DNA from: Proteiniphilum sp. UBA4977
Lineage (GTDB): Bacteria; Bacteroidota; Bacteroidia; Bacteroidales; Dysgonomonadaceae
Assembly (NCBI GenBank): GCA_002398565.1
Contig: DGZP01000056.1
Span: forward strand, 23,563 to 42,102
Length of the DNA: 18,540 nucleotides
Direction: 5' to 3'
Both the position numbers and the translations under genes were made by a program. Positions 1 to 7,503 of the stretch are shown in pieces. How positions within the stretch are numbered: position 1 is the first letter of the stretch; each line of letters starts with the position of its first letter. The notes under the pieces are model-generated. The model was not told where the DNA came from and ran no database searches. It saw nothing but the letters and a program-made list of their open reading frames with translations.

Positions 1-35
1 GGCGCGATATAGTAAGCTTACCCACTTTTTTTGAT

Positions 36-79
36 ATAACAAACCCCTTCGTCTACAATGACTGAAGGGGTTTTGTTAT
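36..79. terminator. Bidirectional hairpin terminator downstream of the DoxX gene
   Basis: A 10-bp GC-centred stem (41-50 with 64-73) is extended inward by 3 bp (51-53 with 60-62) and outward by 5 bp (36-40 with 75-79), with single-base bulges. It lies about 45 bp past the stop of the minus-strand DoxX gene. T-rich sequence flanks both sides, so it could stop transcripts arriving from either direction, including one from a gene left of the window. Confidence 0.7.
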
Positions 80-121
80 TTATGGACCGGCTACTATTGC
101 CCCGATTCTGCAATTTTGAAT

Positions 122-538
122 TTAAGCAATCTTCGGAAAAAGTTTTGCATCCAGAGAATATCTACCGGCACCAATGAGTATAGATGCCGCAAATACAATC
201 AACAGATCCATTGCATGGCCGTAAACCATGAAATTGTCTCCAGCCGTAATGTGAGTGATCAGTGCCACTGTCATGTTCCCGGCAAGCAGTAGTGCTGCAG
301 GGCGGAAAAATAATCCCAGGGCAAATAGAAGACCCCCGACAGATTCTGCGAATGCCGCAAGGAAACCCCAGAAGGCCGGGGCAAAATCAATACCAAATTG
401 AGACATGGAACCTCCAATCATTGTCCAGGTTTCTACTCCTCCGGTTATCTTAGGATATCCGTGAAAAAATATGGAAATTCCGATTCCCACTCTTAAAATA
501 AACCAACCGGCTTGCAGTAAATTGTTTTTTTGTTTCAT
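122..538 (-). CDS. DoxX family inner-membrane protein
   Basis: A 138-residue, very hydrophobic protein with about four membrane helices, at roughly residues 10-28, 53-75, 80-98 and 105-125. The pattern matches the DoxX family: an N-terminal helix ending in FFHGYPKI, a glycine- and alanine-rich second helix with ESVGGLLFALG, and a third helix beginning FFRPAALLLA. Known DoxX-like proteins are small integral membrane proteins; some act in oxidoreductase complexes or thiol stress, but most have no proven activity. The gene stands alone on the minus strand, with a hairpin terminator behind it and 160 bp of AT-rich DNA in front. I could not find a TAnnTTTG promoter element in that stretch. The family call is firm; the function is open. 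Confidence 0.85.
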   Translation of the reverse strand: MKQKNNLLQAGWFILRVGIGISIFFHGYPKITGGVETWTMIGGSMSQFGIDFAPAFWGFLAAFAESVGGLLFALGLFFRPAALLLAGNMTVALITHITAGDNFMVYGHAMDLLIVFAASILIGAGRYSLDAKLFPKIA

Positions 539-700
539 ACGATTTATTAAATGAATTTATCTGTTATATGCTTATCAACTTTCATTTAACCCTTAACTAA
601 TAACTTTTGTTTGCCTTTACAGTATAAATAAAATCAATATGTATACATATAACCTACCACTTAGTTGACATGCCGACGTATAGTCCTGCATGGCGCACAA

Positions 701-738
701 AAAAAACCGGATCCTTTACGGATCCGGTTTTTTTTATC
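701..738 (-). terminator. Rho-independent terminator of the exbB-exbD operon
   Basis: A perfect inverted repeat (CCGGATCC, 5-nt spacer, GGATCCGG) flanked by A-runs on one side and T-runs on the other, so the stem reaches about 14 bp. In the minus direction it lies about 20 bp after the last exbD stop codon and ends in a run of Ts. It is symmetrical enough to work in both directions. Confidence 0.9.
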
Positions 739-756
739 AGCGGCCTTGATCTCGGA

Positions 757-1215
757 TCAATTTTCTCCCTGACGGGCAGAATAACTGATTTTAAGTGCAT
801 AAGCCTGTCTCAGAGCCTGCTTTACATCTGTAATGTATTGCATTCTGGTTTCCTCATCTGCTTTTATTGAAACGGTCATCAGTGGCTGGTCAGCTTCATT
901 CATACTTGCTTTTTCCTGGGCAATATAGTCCTGAATTTCAGACACTTGTGCAAACCGATCGTTCAACTGCATTTGGGTACCGGTACCCAGTTTTGTATCC
1001 ATGGGAGCACCAATATTGATATAGGTCACCAGGGACTTTTTTTCCAGCTTCTGAACTTCCGACGCATTAGGCAGTTTCATTTTGACCATCAGCGTTTCCG
1101 AACGCATTGTGGTGGTAACCATAAAGAAAAACAGGATGGCGAAAACCAAGTCGGGCATGGAAGCTGTATTCAGCTCCGGCATCTCTCTTTTACCACTCTT
1201 ATTAAACTTTCCCAT
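757..1215 (-). CDS. exbD: ExbD/TolR-type biopolymer transport protein (second copy)
   Basis: A 152-residue protein with one N-terminal membrane helix (about residues 21-37) followed by a periplasmic domain, the normal ExbD/TolR design. The aspartate that carries protons in this family is present at residue 22, at the start of the helix in the motif SMPDLVFAILFFFMV. ExbD works with ExbB as the stator of a proton-driven motor that energises TonB at the inner membrane. This copy is last in the operon, 2 bp after the other exbD, and is followed by a strong terminator. The two ExbD proteins differ in length and in the periplasmic part, so they are probably not interchangeable and may form a mixed dimer or serve different partners; that is inference. 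Confidence 0.9.
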   Translation of the reverse strand: MGKFNKSGKREMPELNTASMPDLVFAILFFFMVTTTMRSETLMVKMKLPNASEVQKLEKKSLVTYINIGAPMDTKLGTGTQMQLNDRFAQVSEIQDYIAQEKASMNEADQPLMTVSIKADEETRMQYITDVKQALRQAYALKISYSARQGEN

Positions 1216-1217
1216 GA

Positions 1218-1850
1218 TTATTGTCCTCCTCCATAGTTTTTAGGTTCAGCTTCGGAAATACGTTGTGGAAACAGGTTGTTGATCTGTTCCTGCTGATCGT
1301 CCGTTAACTCTCCATATGTGGTATTGAAGTATTTGCGGGCACCTTCTTCTCTCAATTCATTGTATGCTCTCACTACCTCGTTTTGCACAGCAATGTATGC
1401 TTTGTAACTGGTTGTAGCATCATTCTGAATTGAAATAACGTGTTGTGCCGTCACTGGAACTGTACCAATGGGGGCACCAAAATCCTCCTCGGTCAGCTCA
1501 GGGAGTACCGGGCTGTTTTGGGTATTCAACACAAATTCTTTCACTACGTCTTTCAATGATACCTGGCCGCCATCGCCTCGCAACTCATCTTCATTTGAAT
1601 AAAGATGTGTGGCCAGCTGGTTCTGCACCAACGTTTCGTTCTGTGCATTCACCAATACCACCAGCAGATTTCTACGCTGCACATCCACTGAGGTCTGTTC
1701 CTCGGTTTGTGGCGGTGGTGGCAAACGGCGTGCCAATCCGGAGTCGGTATCCATGCTCGAAACCATCAGGAAGAAACAGAGCAACAGGAATGAAACGTCA
1801 GCCATAGAACTGGCATTAATTCCCGGAACTTTTCTATTTGTTTTTGGCAT
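1218..1850 (-). CDS. exbD: ExbD/TolR-type biopolymer transport protein (long copy)
   Basis: A 210-residue ExbD-family protein, longer than the usual 130-150. It has a short cytoplasmic start, one membrane helix at about residues 17-33 and a large periplasmic part. The family's proton-carrying aspartate is at residue 18 (SSMADVSFLLLCFFLMVSS). After the helix comes LARRLPPPPQ, a short proline run, and then an extended hydrophilic domain rich in Asn, Gln and Glu. The start ATG fits, because the sequence matches ExbD family N-termini directly after it. It lies 43 bp after the 4-TM gene and 2 bp before the second exbD, in one operon. The extra length lies in the periplasmic part, where it could contact TonB or the cell wall; this is inference. 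Confidence 0.88.
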   Translation of the reverse strand: MPKTNRKVPGINASSMADVSFLLLCFFLMVSSMDTDSGLARRLPPPPQTEEQTSVDVQRRNLLVVLVNAQNETLVQNQLATHLYSNEDELRGDGGQVSLKDVVKEFVLNTQNSPVLPELTEEDFGAPIGTVPVTAQHVISIQNDATTSYKAYIAVQNEVVRAYNELREEGARKYFNTTYGELTDDQQEQINNLFPQRISEAEPKNYGGGQ

Positions 1851-1893
1851 AAATTTACCTCTTTTTTAAATGTTCTCTTTAAGAACCTTGCAA

Positions 1894-2373
1894 TTATTTT
1901 TTTCTTGAGACAAAGGGCATCACCAATATCGCCAACAGAGTAAGTGTTAGCATGATATAACAGCTAAAAAGCCACATATCCGTCATCTTCAACACCCCGG
2001 CAACATTGTCTGGACCGGAATATCCTGGGATATTCAGTGGCGTACCGTTTCCTATTGTAAATGTGAGAAACAACATGGCAGCCAGTCCAATCAGGACAAG
2101 GAATCCGCTTAATGCTTTTTTCGGGCTTTCCTTCAACTGTTTTAAGAATGCAGACACTGCAAATCCGACCAGCACAACTACTGTGATTGCCAGAAGGATA
2201 TAGGACCAGTAGAGTACAATATCAGTGTACCTGGGCTGACTTAAGTCGGCAACGACCTTATCCTGTGCCGGTGTTTGACCTCCTAAATAAAACAGACCCA
2301 TCACCAGTATCGAAACGATGACACCAATAAGGAGGGTTGTCTTGGAAGTTTTGTGAATTTTCGTTACAGCCAT
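1894..2373 (-). CDS. Four-helix membrane protein of the ExbB/ExbD operon, function unknown
   Basis: A 159-residue protein with four predicted membrane helices at about residues 13-31, 51-77, 86-106 and 132-155, and a loop with GTPLNIPGYSGPDN between helices 3 and 4. I do not recognise a named domain. It sits 5 bp after exbB and 43 bp before exbD on the same strand, so it is almost certainly co-transcribed with the motor. Bacteroidales genomes, as I recall them, often have an uncharacterised membrane protein at this place, suggesting an accessory subunit of the ExbB/ExbD motor. No catalytic motif is visible. Confidence is high that this is a gene, low for function. Confidence 0.8.
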   Translation of the reverse strand: MAVTKIHKTSKTTLLIGVIVSILVMGLFYLGGQTPAQDKVVADLSQPRYTDIVLYWSYILLAITVVVLVGFAVSAFLKQLKESPKKALSGFLVLIGLAAMLFLTFTIGNGTPLNIPGYSGPDNVAGVLKMTDMWLFSCYIMLTLTLLAILVMPFVSRKK

Positions 2374-2378
2374 AGTGA

Positions 2379-3182
2379 TTACAGGTTTTTGTATTTAACG
2401 TTATATTTGATCACCTGATCAAGGAAAGTGATGGATGCATCTTCCATTTTGTTCAAAATGCCTTCCATCTTGCTGAGGATATAGTTATAGATAACCTGGA
2501 GGATCAGGGCAACGATCAAACCACCCACGGTCGTGATCAAAGCCACCTTCATACCACCGGCCACAATCGTCGGGCTCATGTCTCCTGCTCTCTGAATATC
2601 ATCGAAAGCCATAACCATACCTACTACCGTTCCCAAGAATCCGAGTGACGGTGCAATAGCGATGAACAACGTGATCCATGAAAGGTTTCTTTCCAGTAAA
2701 CCCGACTGTACACCACCGTATGATACAATGGAACGTTCAACCACGTCGGGTCCCTGATCCAAACGAAGCAATCCCTGATATACGATGGAAGCTACCGGGC
2801 CTCTCGTGTCGCGGGCAATATCTTTTGCAGCTTCTACGTCGCCCCTGTCAAGAGCTTCGCCGATTTTGCCGAGGAAAGTATCGGGATCCACATCAGCCAG
2901 ACTCAGGTAGATGATTCTTTCAAGACAGAAGGCAAGACCAAGGATCAAACAGATGGCGATTGTACTCATAAAACCTGCACCACCTTCGATAAATTTCACC
3001 TTCAATGCCTGATGAAATCCACCGGTAGATGTTTCCTGTACAGCAGCGGGTGCGGTTTCTACAGGTGTTGCAGCTACTTGTTCTGTTTGTTCTTCCGGAG
3101 TTGCGTCTTGTGCGAAAAGAACCGAAGACAATCCAACGGACATCATTCCGAAGATTGCTAAAATTGCAAATAACTTTTTCAT
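2379..3182 (-). CDS. exbB: ExbB/TolQ/MotA-family proton channel protein
   Basis: A 267-residue protein of the MotA/TolQ/ExbB family. Three membrane helices are seen at about residues 68-88, 168-192 and 206-235. The last two belong to the conserved channel domain, which contains APSLGFLGTVVGMVMAF and GGMKVALITTVGGLIVALI. With ExbD it forms the inner-membrane proton-driven stator that powers TonB. The N-terminus is unlike enterobacterial ExbB: residues 1-24 look like a signal peptide or an extra helix (LFAILAIFGMMSVGLSSVLFA), followed by a 30-residue stretch rich in Ala, Pro, Glu and Thr. This suggests a periplasmic N-terminal tail. It is the first gene of the four-gene operon and starts 101 bp after tRNA-Ser on the same strand. 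No clear promoter element was seen between them. Confidence 0.92.
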   Translation of the reverse strand: MKKLFAILAIFGMMSVGLSSVLFAQDATPEEQTEQVAATPVETAPAAVQETSTGGFHQALKVKFIEGGAGFMSTIAICLILGLAFCLERIIYLSLADVDPDTFLGKIGEALDRGDVEAAKDIARDTRGPVASIVYQGLLRLDQGPDVVERSIVSYGGVQSGLLERNLSWITLFIAIAPSLGFLGTVVGMVMAFDDIQRAGDMSPTIVAGGMKVALITTVGGLIVALILQVIYNYILSKMEGILNKMEDASITFLDQVIKYNVKYKNL

Positions 3183-3283
3183 TGTGTGTTCAATTTTTTT
3201 GATTAATGATCTTTGATTTTTTTGTATTTATAATTGATTTCTTGTGTTGTTGTTCTAAATAAAATGTGACTTTTCAATTTGTG

Positions 3284-3371
3284 CGGAGAGAGCGGGATTC
3301 GAACCCGCGATACACTTTTGGCGTATACACGCTTTCCAGGCGTGCCTCTTCAACCACTCGAGCATCTCTCC
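3284..3371 (-). tRNA. tRNA-Ser (anticodon GGA)
   Basis: An 88-nt class II tRNA read on the minus strand. The acceptor stem GGAGAGA/TCTCTCC pairs perfectly over 7 bp. The anticodon stem CACGC/GCGTG encloses the loop CTGGAAA, giving anticodon GGA (serine codons UCC and UCU). A long variable arm, TATACGCC-AAAA-GTGTAT, follows, as expected for tRNA-Ser. The T arm is GCGGG-TTCGAAT-CCCGC. The 3' CCA is not encoded (the genome reads CAC after the discriminator G). Confidence 0.97.
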
Positions 3372-3499
3372 AATGGAGATTCCCGTTAAAACGGGTGCAA
3401 ATTACAAAAAAAAAATCATTTGCGTTCCATCTGGGGAGCAAAATTACTGAATTTATCGATTATATGCACCCTCTCCGGTCAAATATTTTTTTAAAACTT

Positions 3500-4282
3500 T
3501 TATTTATCACTACCAAAACCAAATAAGTCCCTGGCATTGTTGGTGGTTATGCGTGCAGCTTCTTCCAGGCTTTTCTCCCAAACATCTGCCAAATTCATAA
3601 GAATATAGGATAAATATGAGGTTTCGTTTCTTTTTCCCCGGAAGGGTACGGGCGCAAGATAAGGGGCATCGGTTTCCAGAATTACTCTGTCAGGCGAACA
3701 ATTTTTGAGAGTTTTTGACAATCCTGAATTCTTAAAGGTAATTACGCCGTTTATCCCAATACGGAAATTCCGCAATTCCAGGATGGTTCCCAGCTCCTCT
3801 GTCGTGCCTCCAAAACTATGAAATACTCCTCTCAGTTTTTCTTCTCCTGTTCGTTTGATGCTTCGGATTACCTCTTTCGTGGCATTCCGGAAATGAATGG
3901 ATACCGGAAGGTCTTTCTCTATGCTCCATGCTAGTTGCTCTTCGAACACTTCGGTTTGGGCCGTTTGCAGCGAGGTATCCCAATAAAGGTCTATACCGAT
4001 TTCTCCAACGGCAACATAGTTGCCACGCAGGAATGCTTCATAAATCGTATCCAATTGTTGTTTCCAATCAGGTCTTACACTGGTGGGATGAAGCCCCATC
4101 ATGGAATAGAAAAAACCGGGATACTGCGCTTCGGCAGTCTTTGCCTTATCGATTGTTGTTTCGTCGATATTGGGCAACAGCACCTTCTCTACTCCTATCT
4201 CTTTTGCCCGGGCAACCACGTGGGCCAGGTCGTGCCGAAATTCCTCCGTATACAAATGAGCATGCGTATCAATCAACTTCAT
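3500..4282 (-). CDS. tatD: TatD family metal-dependent hydrolase (DNase)
   Basis: A 260-residue TIM-barrel hydrolase of the TatD family, the usual length. Predicted metal ligands are all present: H7 and H9 (DTHAHL), E94 (VGEIGIDLYWD), H130 (SIHFRNA), H155 (GVFHSFGG) and D205 (LETDAPYLAPVPFRGKRNE). Known TatD proteins are Mg-dependent 3'-5' exonucleases or deoxyribonucleases acting in DNA repair and DNA clearance; the true substrate of this one is not shown by sequence. The start overlaps the stop of the upstream gene (TGATG), so the two are translationally coupled in one operon with the prenyl synthase gene. No hairpin terminator is visible after the stop, and the next element on the strand is tRNA-Ser. 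Confidence 0.93.
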   Translation of the reverse strand: MKLIDTHAHLYTEEFRHDLAHVVARAKEIGVEKVLLPNIDETTIDKAKTAEAQYPGFFYSMMGLHPTSVRPDWKQQLDTIYEAFLRGNYVAVGEIGIDLYWDTSLQTAQTEVFEEQLAWSIEKDLPVSIHFRNATKEVIRSIKRTGEEKLRGVFHSFGGTTEELGTILELRNFRIGINGVITFKNSGLSKTLKNCSPDRVILETDAPYLAPVPFRGKRNETSYLSYILMNLADVWEKSLEEAARITTNNARDLFGFGSDK

Positions 4283-4974
4283 CAGACCCGTTCTCCCTTG
4301 CGGTAATAATATATTACTCCATACTGCCTGTTTCTATCCAATCGTTGATCTGTGGCTAGATCCATATTATCTTTTTCCACCTCTTCCCAAATGTCCAGGA
4401 TCAGCTTATCTACCTTCTCCCTGTATGCGGCCACTTCGTCCTGCACCCGCGTGGTAGCCTTCTGGTGTAGCTTTTGTGTTTGGTATCCCTCCTTGAATAA
4501 GGTATACATTACTTTCACCTTGGCAATAGAGGGATTGTATATGGGTACGGCTCCGCGCGATATGCGGATATTTTCTCCTTCAATAATTTTCCGGCCCCAC
4601 TCCAGCAGCTGCTCGTTCGTGGATATGTCCGGCACAATCATGTTACACTCTTCCAAGCCATAAAGGGAAAGATGTTCTTCTTTTATTTCCGTTCGCTGAA
4701 TACTCATGTACAGTACCTGCACAAAATGGGAAATGTACATGCGGGCATTCTTCGCTTTTACCACAAACAATTTGTTGGCCTGCACCTGGGTGTTATACAT
4801 TTGCTGGTAACGGCCACAAAGACGCTCAAAGTGCATCAAGGCACTTTTTGCTTCCGTAATCAAGTGAGGGGAAACCGACAACTCCCGGTAATCTGTGTCT
4901 GCAGCTTTTTCAACAGCTGTTTTCAAAGCTTTTAAACGAGCACTGTCCGTATTTGGTAAACGACGATATGGCAT
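4282..4974 (-). CDS. Unrecognised soluble protein between prenyl synthase and TatD genes
   Basis: A 230-residue soluble protein with no signal peptide or membrane helix. I do not recognise the family. It looks largely alpha-helical: long charged helices near residues 15-110 and again at about 150-205 (KLHQKATTRVQDEV and a following Lys/Glu-rich stretch), with a central segment GRKIIEGENIRISRGAVPIYNP that may be a short non-helical turn. The C-terminus is basic and rich in aromatic residues (GVIYYYRKGERV). It begins 18 bp after the prenyl synthase gene, and its stop overlaps the TatD start by one base, so it is part of the operon. Tight coupling suggests a real, stably expressed protein, but the neighbours do not fix its role. 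Confidence 0.8.
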   Translation of the reverse strand: MPYRRLPNTDSARLKALKTAVEKAADTDYRELSVSPHLITEAKSALMHFERLCGRYQQMYNTQVQANKLFVVKAKNARMYISHFVQVLYMSIQRTEIKEEHLSLYGLEECNMIVPDISTNEQLLEWGRKIIEGENIRISRGAVPIYNPSIAKVKVMYTLFKEGYQTQKLHQKATTRVQDEVAAYREKVDKLILDIWEEVEKDNMDLATDQRLDRNRQYGVIYYYRKGERV

Positions 4975-4992
4975 GTATTATTTAAGTGAAAC

Positions 4993-5970
4993 TTACTTTT
5001 TTCTGTACATCAGATTTTCCGACAATTCGATCAAATCTTTTTTCCGTTCTTCCGGAACGCTGATCAACGATAGACAATCCAACGATGCAAGGTAATACTT
5101 TTCTATGAGATTCCCGGTAATGAGCTTCAAATTTAATTCATCATATATTTTTTTAACAAATCTGATTTTTGCTTCCGGATCAAAATCGGATGCCGAAAGC
5201 CATTTTTCAAGAGTCTCTCTTTGTGATTTTCCTGAGTTTTTCAGTGCTTTTATCAATAGAAATGTTTTTTTGTTGCATATGATGTCTCCCCCGATTTTTT
5301 TTCCGAACGTTTCCGGGTCGCCATAAACATCGAGCAGATCATCTTTTAATTGGAAGGCAAGCCCGATGTTTATGCCATATTCATAGAGATAGTCCGCATC
5401 GTGGCGGGATGCTCCGGCTATGACAGCTCCAATTTTTAATGCACAACCGATTAATACAGCAGTTTTCAAACGAATCATCTCGAGATATTCCGGTTCAGAT
5501 ACCTCCAGTCTCTTCTCAAAATCCATATCATACTGTTGCCCCTGGCAAATCTCCCTGGCAGTGTTTGAGAACAGGTCGATAATTTCACGAAGTACGGATT
5601 CGGGCACCCTGGCGATATAACGGTATGCTTCTATCACCATGGCATCTCCTGAAAGAATGGCACTGTTCGCATCCCACTTTTTATGCACTGTGGGATGTCC
5701 GCGGCGCACATCTGCCTTATCCATCAGGTCATCGTGCAGCAAAGAGAAGTTGTGAAATATTTCAATGGCCAACGCAGCATCTATGGCATCATCAGGCTCC
5801 TTGCCAAACAGATCGGCAGCCATCAGGGTCAACAAGGGGCGAAGGCGCTTGCCCCCCAGCGAAAGCGTATACCTCGCCGGAGCAAACAACGTACGGGGTT
5901 GATCCTCCGCAAATAGCTCATCGATGGCCCTTGCTATCTTTTCTTCAAATAAAGTTATTTTGAGATTCAT
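4993..5970 (-). CDS. Polyprenyl (short-chain) diphosphate synthase
   Basis: A 325-residue trans-isoprenyl diphosphate synthase. It adds isopentenyl diphosphate units to an allylic primer, making precursors for quinones and for undecaprenyl carrier lipid. The first aspartate-rich motif is DDLMD at residues 80-84, inside LLHDDLMDKADVRRGHPTVH, and the second is DDLLD at 210-214 after FQLK. The N-terminal substrate loop LGGKRLRPLL is also present. The first motif has the simple DDxxD form, without the two-residue insertion typical of bacterial farnesyl synthases such as E. coli IspA. The residue five places before it is Phe, a bulky side chain that in archaeal-type GGPP synthases limits product length. 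A C15-C20 product is therefore likely but not proven. It is the first gene of an operon with the next two genes. An A-rich hairpin separates it from tonB upstream. Confidence 0.9.
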   Translation of the reverse strand: MNLKITLFEEKIARAIDELFAEDQPRTLFAPARYTLSLGGKRLRPLLTLMAADLFGKEPDDAIDAALAIEIFHNFSLLHDDLMDKADVRRGHPTVHKKWDANSAILSGDAMVIEAYRYIARVPESVLREIIDLFSNTAREICQGQQYDMDFEKRLEVSEPEYLEMIRLKTAVLIGCALKIGAVIAGASRHDADYLYEYGINIGLAFQLKDDLLDVYGDPETFGKKIGGDIICNKKTFLLIKALKNSGKSQRETLEKWLSASDFDPEAKIRFVKKIYDELNLKLITGNLIEKYYLASLDCLSLISVPEERKKDLIELSENLMYRKK

Positions 5971-5995
5971 GAGATGTAAGATGGGTTATATCCGC

Positions 5996-6028
5996 AAAAA
6001 AGCTGCTTTTGGTTCTCAAAAGCAGCCT
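5996..6028 (-). terminator. Rho-independent terminator of tonB
   Basis: A perfect 10-bp stem, GCTGCTTTTG (6002-6011) with CAAAAGCAGC (6017-6026), and a 5-nt loop. Read on the minus strand it lies about 22 bp after the tonB stop codon and is followed by a run of six Ts, a textbook intrinsic terminator. It separates tonB from the downstream prenyl synthase operon. Confidence 0.9.
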
Positions 6029-6048
6029 TTCCTCCATTATTCAAACAA

Positions 6049-6747
6049 TTAATTCTGTAAGCGGAATACCACCGGCAATGTAAACCGCACACGTACTGCC
6101 TGGCCGCGCTGTTTACCCGGTGTCCAGCGGGGCATCTGCTGAATCACACGTATGGCTTCCCTGTCGAGGGAGGGGTCCACACCACGTACAACCTGTACGT
6201 CTGTGATACTTCCGTCTCTCTCCACCACGAAGTTACAAATAACACGTCCCTGAATACCATTCTCCTGTGCAATGACCGGATACTTGATATTGTCGCTCAG
6301 GAACTTCATCATCGCAGCATTTCCTCCCGGAAATTCAGGTTGGTTTTCCACAACTACGAAGATTTCTTCTGTCACTTCTTCTTGTTTGGGTTTTGGTGGT
6401 GGGGGTGGAACATAGGTCTGCATCTGTCGTTGCGACTGGTCGTCTTCCACCTGAATCTTAAGTGTTGTTTCCACTTTCTCTTCTACCACTTCAATGATCT
6501 CGGGTGTCTCCGGTTCGGGTGGAGGTGGAGGTGGAGGAGGTGTGGCATCGCGACGGGTAATTTCAATCTCTTCTTCGGCAAGAACGTCCTGAACGATCAC
6601 GGTTTCATCCAGTTTTTTCGTTTTGGCCGACCATTCAAAAGCGAAGAAGAGGACAGATACTCCCAACACAAGACCCATCAGGATAAAAGTGCCCCTGTGT
6701 ACTTCCAAATTCGCTTTTGGCGATTTTTTCACTTCATCTTTGTCCAT
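6049..6747 (-). CDS. tonB: Energy transducer TonB
   Basis: A 232-residue TonB protein. It has a short cytoplasmic start, one membrane helix at about residues 21-37 (FILMGLVLGVSVLFFAF) and a periplasmic spacer with eight consecutive prolines at 70-77 and five more at 114-118, interspersed with Glu-rich stretches. The C-terminal TonB domain spans about residues 138-230 and contains PGGNAAMMKFLSDNIKYP, GRVICNFVVERDGSITDV and QMPRWTPGKQRGQAVRVRF. TonB carries energy from the ExbB/ExbD motor to outer-membrane TonB-dependent receptors such as SusC-type transporters. It is transcribed alone here: a strong terminator follows, and a TAnnTTTG element lies 56 bp upstream. The ExbB/ExbD operon is about 3 kb away on the same strand, and these are plausible partners. 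Confidence 0.95.
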   Translation of the reverse strand: MDKDEVKKSPKANLEVHRGTFILMGLVLGVSVLFFAFEWSAKTKKLDETVIVQDVLAEEEIEITRRDATPPPPPPPPEPETPEIIEVVEEKVETTLKIQVEDDQSQRQMQTYVPPPPPKPKQEEVTEEIFVVVENQPEFPGGNAAMMKFLSDNIKYPVIAQENGIQGRVICNFVVERDGSITDVQVVRGVDPSLDREAIRVIQQMPRWTPGKQRGQAVRVRFTLPVVFRLQN

Positions 6748-6802
6748 TTTGAATCAATTTATTATCTACTTCTTGTTTATTGCCATCAAAATCCTTTGCA
6801 TA

Positions 6803-6810
6803 CAAAAATA
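6803..6810 (-). promoter_or_regulatory. Bacteroidota-type -7 promoter element before tonB
   Basis: The minus strand reads TATTTTTG, matching the Bacteroidota sigma-ABfr -7 consensus TAnnTTTG, 55 bp before the tonB start. No good TTTG -33 element is seen at the right distance, so support is partial. Confidence 0.45.
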
Positions 6811-6886
6811 GGTATTTTTTTAATACCCTCTCTCATTTTGGAAAGAAAAATACCCAAAAACTATCTTTTTCAATGTATGATATCTT

Positions 6887-7423
6887 TCATTTCACCTTAT
6901 AAATATCTTTCAGGTTTCTCCCATAGCCATTATAATCGAGGCCAAAGCCTACAATAAAATCATTGGGTATTTCAAGTGCCACATAATCGAGCTGAAGCTT
7001 TTTCTTCATCGCTGCAGGCTTAAAAAGCAGGGTGGCAATTTTCACCTCTTCGGGTTTGTAACGGGTCAGTTCCTGCAGTAAGGAGGCCATGGTAGCTCCG
7101 CTATCCACAATATCTTCCACGATTATAACCAAACGTCCCTCAATGTCTTCGTTCAGGCCGAGCACCTCCTCCACCTGATTGGTAGAAATTGTTCCCTGGT
7201 ACGAAGCAAGCCGTACGAAGGTGATTTCACAAGGGATGGAAACCTCCTTCATCAGCTCTGCTGCGAACATGAAAGCTCCGTTGAGCACTGCGAGAAAAAT
7301 GGGATTTCTATCTGCCAGCTCCACGTTTATCTGTTGAGCCACGCGTCTGATCTCATGTTTAATAACCTCGTGTTCAATAAACAGGTCAAACTGTTTGTCT
7401 TTAATGGTGATCGCCTCTTTCAC
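6887..7423 (-). CDS. hpt: Hypoxanthine phosphoribosyltransferase
   Basis: A 178-residue type I phosphoribosyltransferase that converts hypoxanthine (and often guanine) plus PRPP into IMP (GMP) in purine salvage in the cytoplasm. The PRPP-binding signature VIIVEDIVDSGATM lies at residues 99-112 with the acidic pair E103-D104. The pyrophosphate loop LNGAF is at 47-51, and the base-binding C-terminal segment GFGLDYNGYGRNL is at about 159-171. All key regions and the length match Hpt/HprT. It is a single-gene unit: tonB follows after 139 bp with its own promoter element, and a -7 element lies 22 bp upstream of the start. Confidence 0.93.
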   Translation of the reverse strand: MKEAITIKDKQFDLFIEHEVIKHEIRRVAQQINVELADRNPIFLAVLNGAFMFAAELMKEVSIPCEITFVRLASYQGTISTNQVEEVLGLNEDIEGRLVIIVEDIVDSGATMASLLQELTRYKPEEVKIATLLFKPAAMKKKLQLDYVALEIPNDFIVGFGLDYNGYGRNLKDIYKVK

Positions 7424-7444
7424 TTTTCCGGAATTTTAAAACGC

Positions 7445-7452
7445 CAAAATTA
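7445..7452 (-). promoter_or_regulatory. Bacteroidota-type -7 promoter element before hpt
   Basis: The minus strand reads TAATTTTG, matching TAnnTTTG, 21 bp upstream of the hpt start. A TTTG lies 15 bp upstream of it, somewhat closer than the normal 19-21 bp. Confidence 0.5.
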
Positions 7453-7503
7453 CTACTTTTTATGATTCAAAGAAAATGATTTTTGACTTTGTTTCCGGAT
7501 ATC

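Noticed and set aside
3382..3395. Inverted repeat CCCGTT-AA-AACGGG between tatD and tRNA-Ser as a terminator
   Set aside because: The stem is short and neither strand has a T-run directly after it; the tRNA begins 10 bp away.
3928..4359. Plus-strand open frames opposite tatD
   Set aside because: Shadow frames of a well-supported TatD gene with all metal ligands; the translations look like no protein.
6811..6827. Inverted repeat GGTATT-TTTTT-AATACC before tonB as a terminator of hpt
   Set aside because: The stem is only 6 bp, AT-rich, and not followed by a T-run on the minus strand; it lies next to the tonB -7 element.
6340..6957. 205-codon plus-strand frame across tonB
   Set aside because: It is the antisense shadow of tonB's proline-rich region, with low-complexity Phe/Trp-rich translation and no gene-like features.
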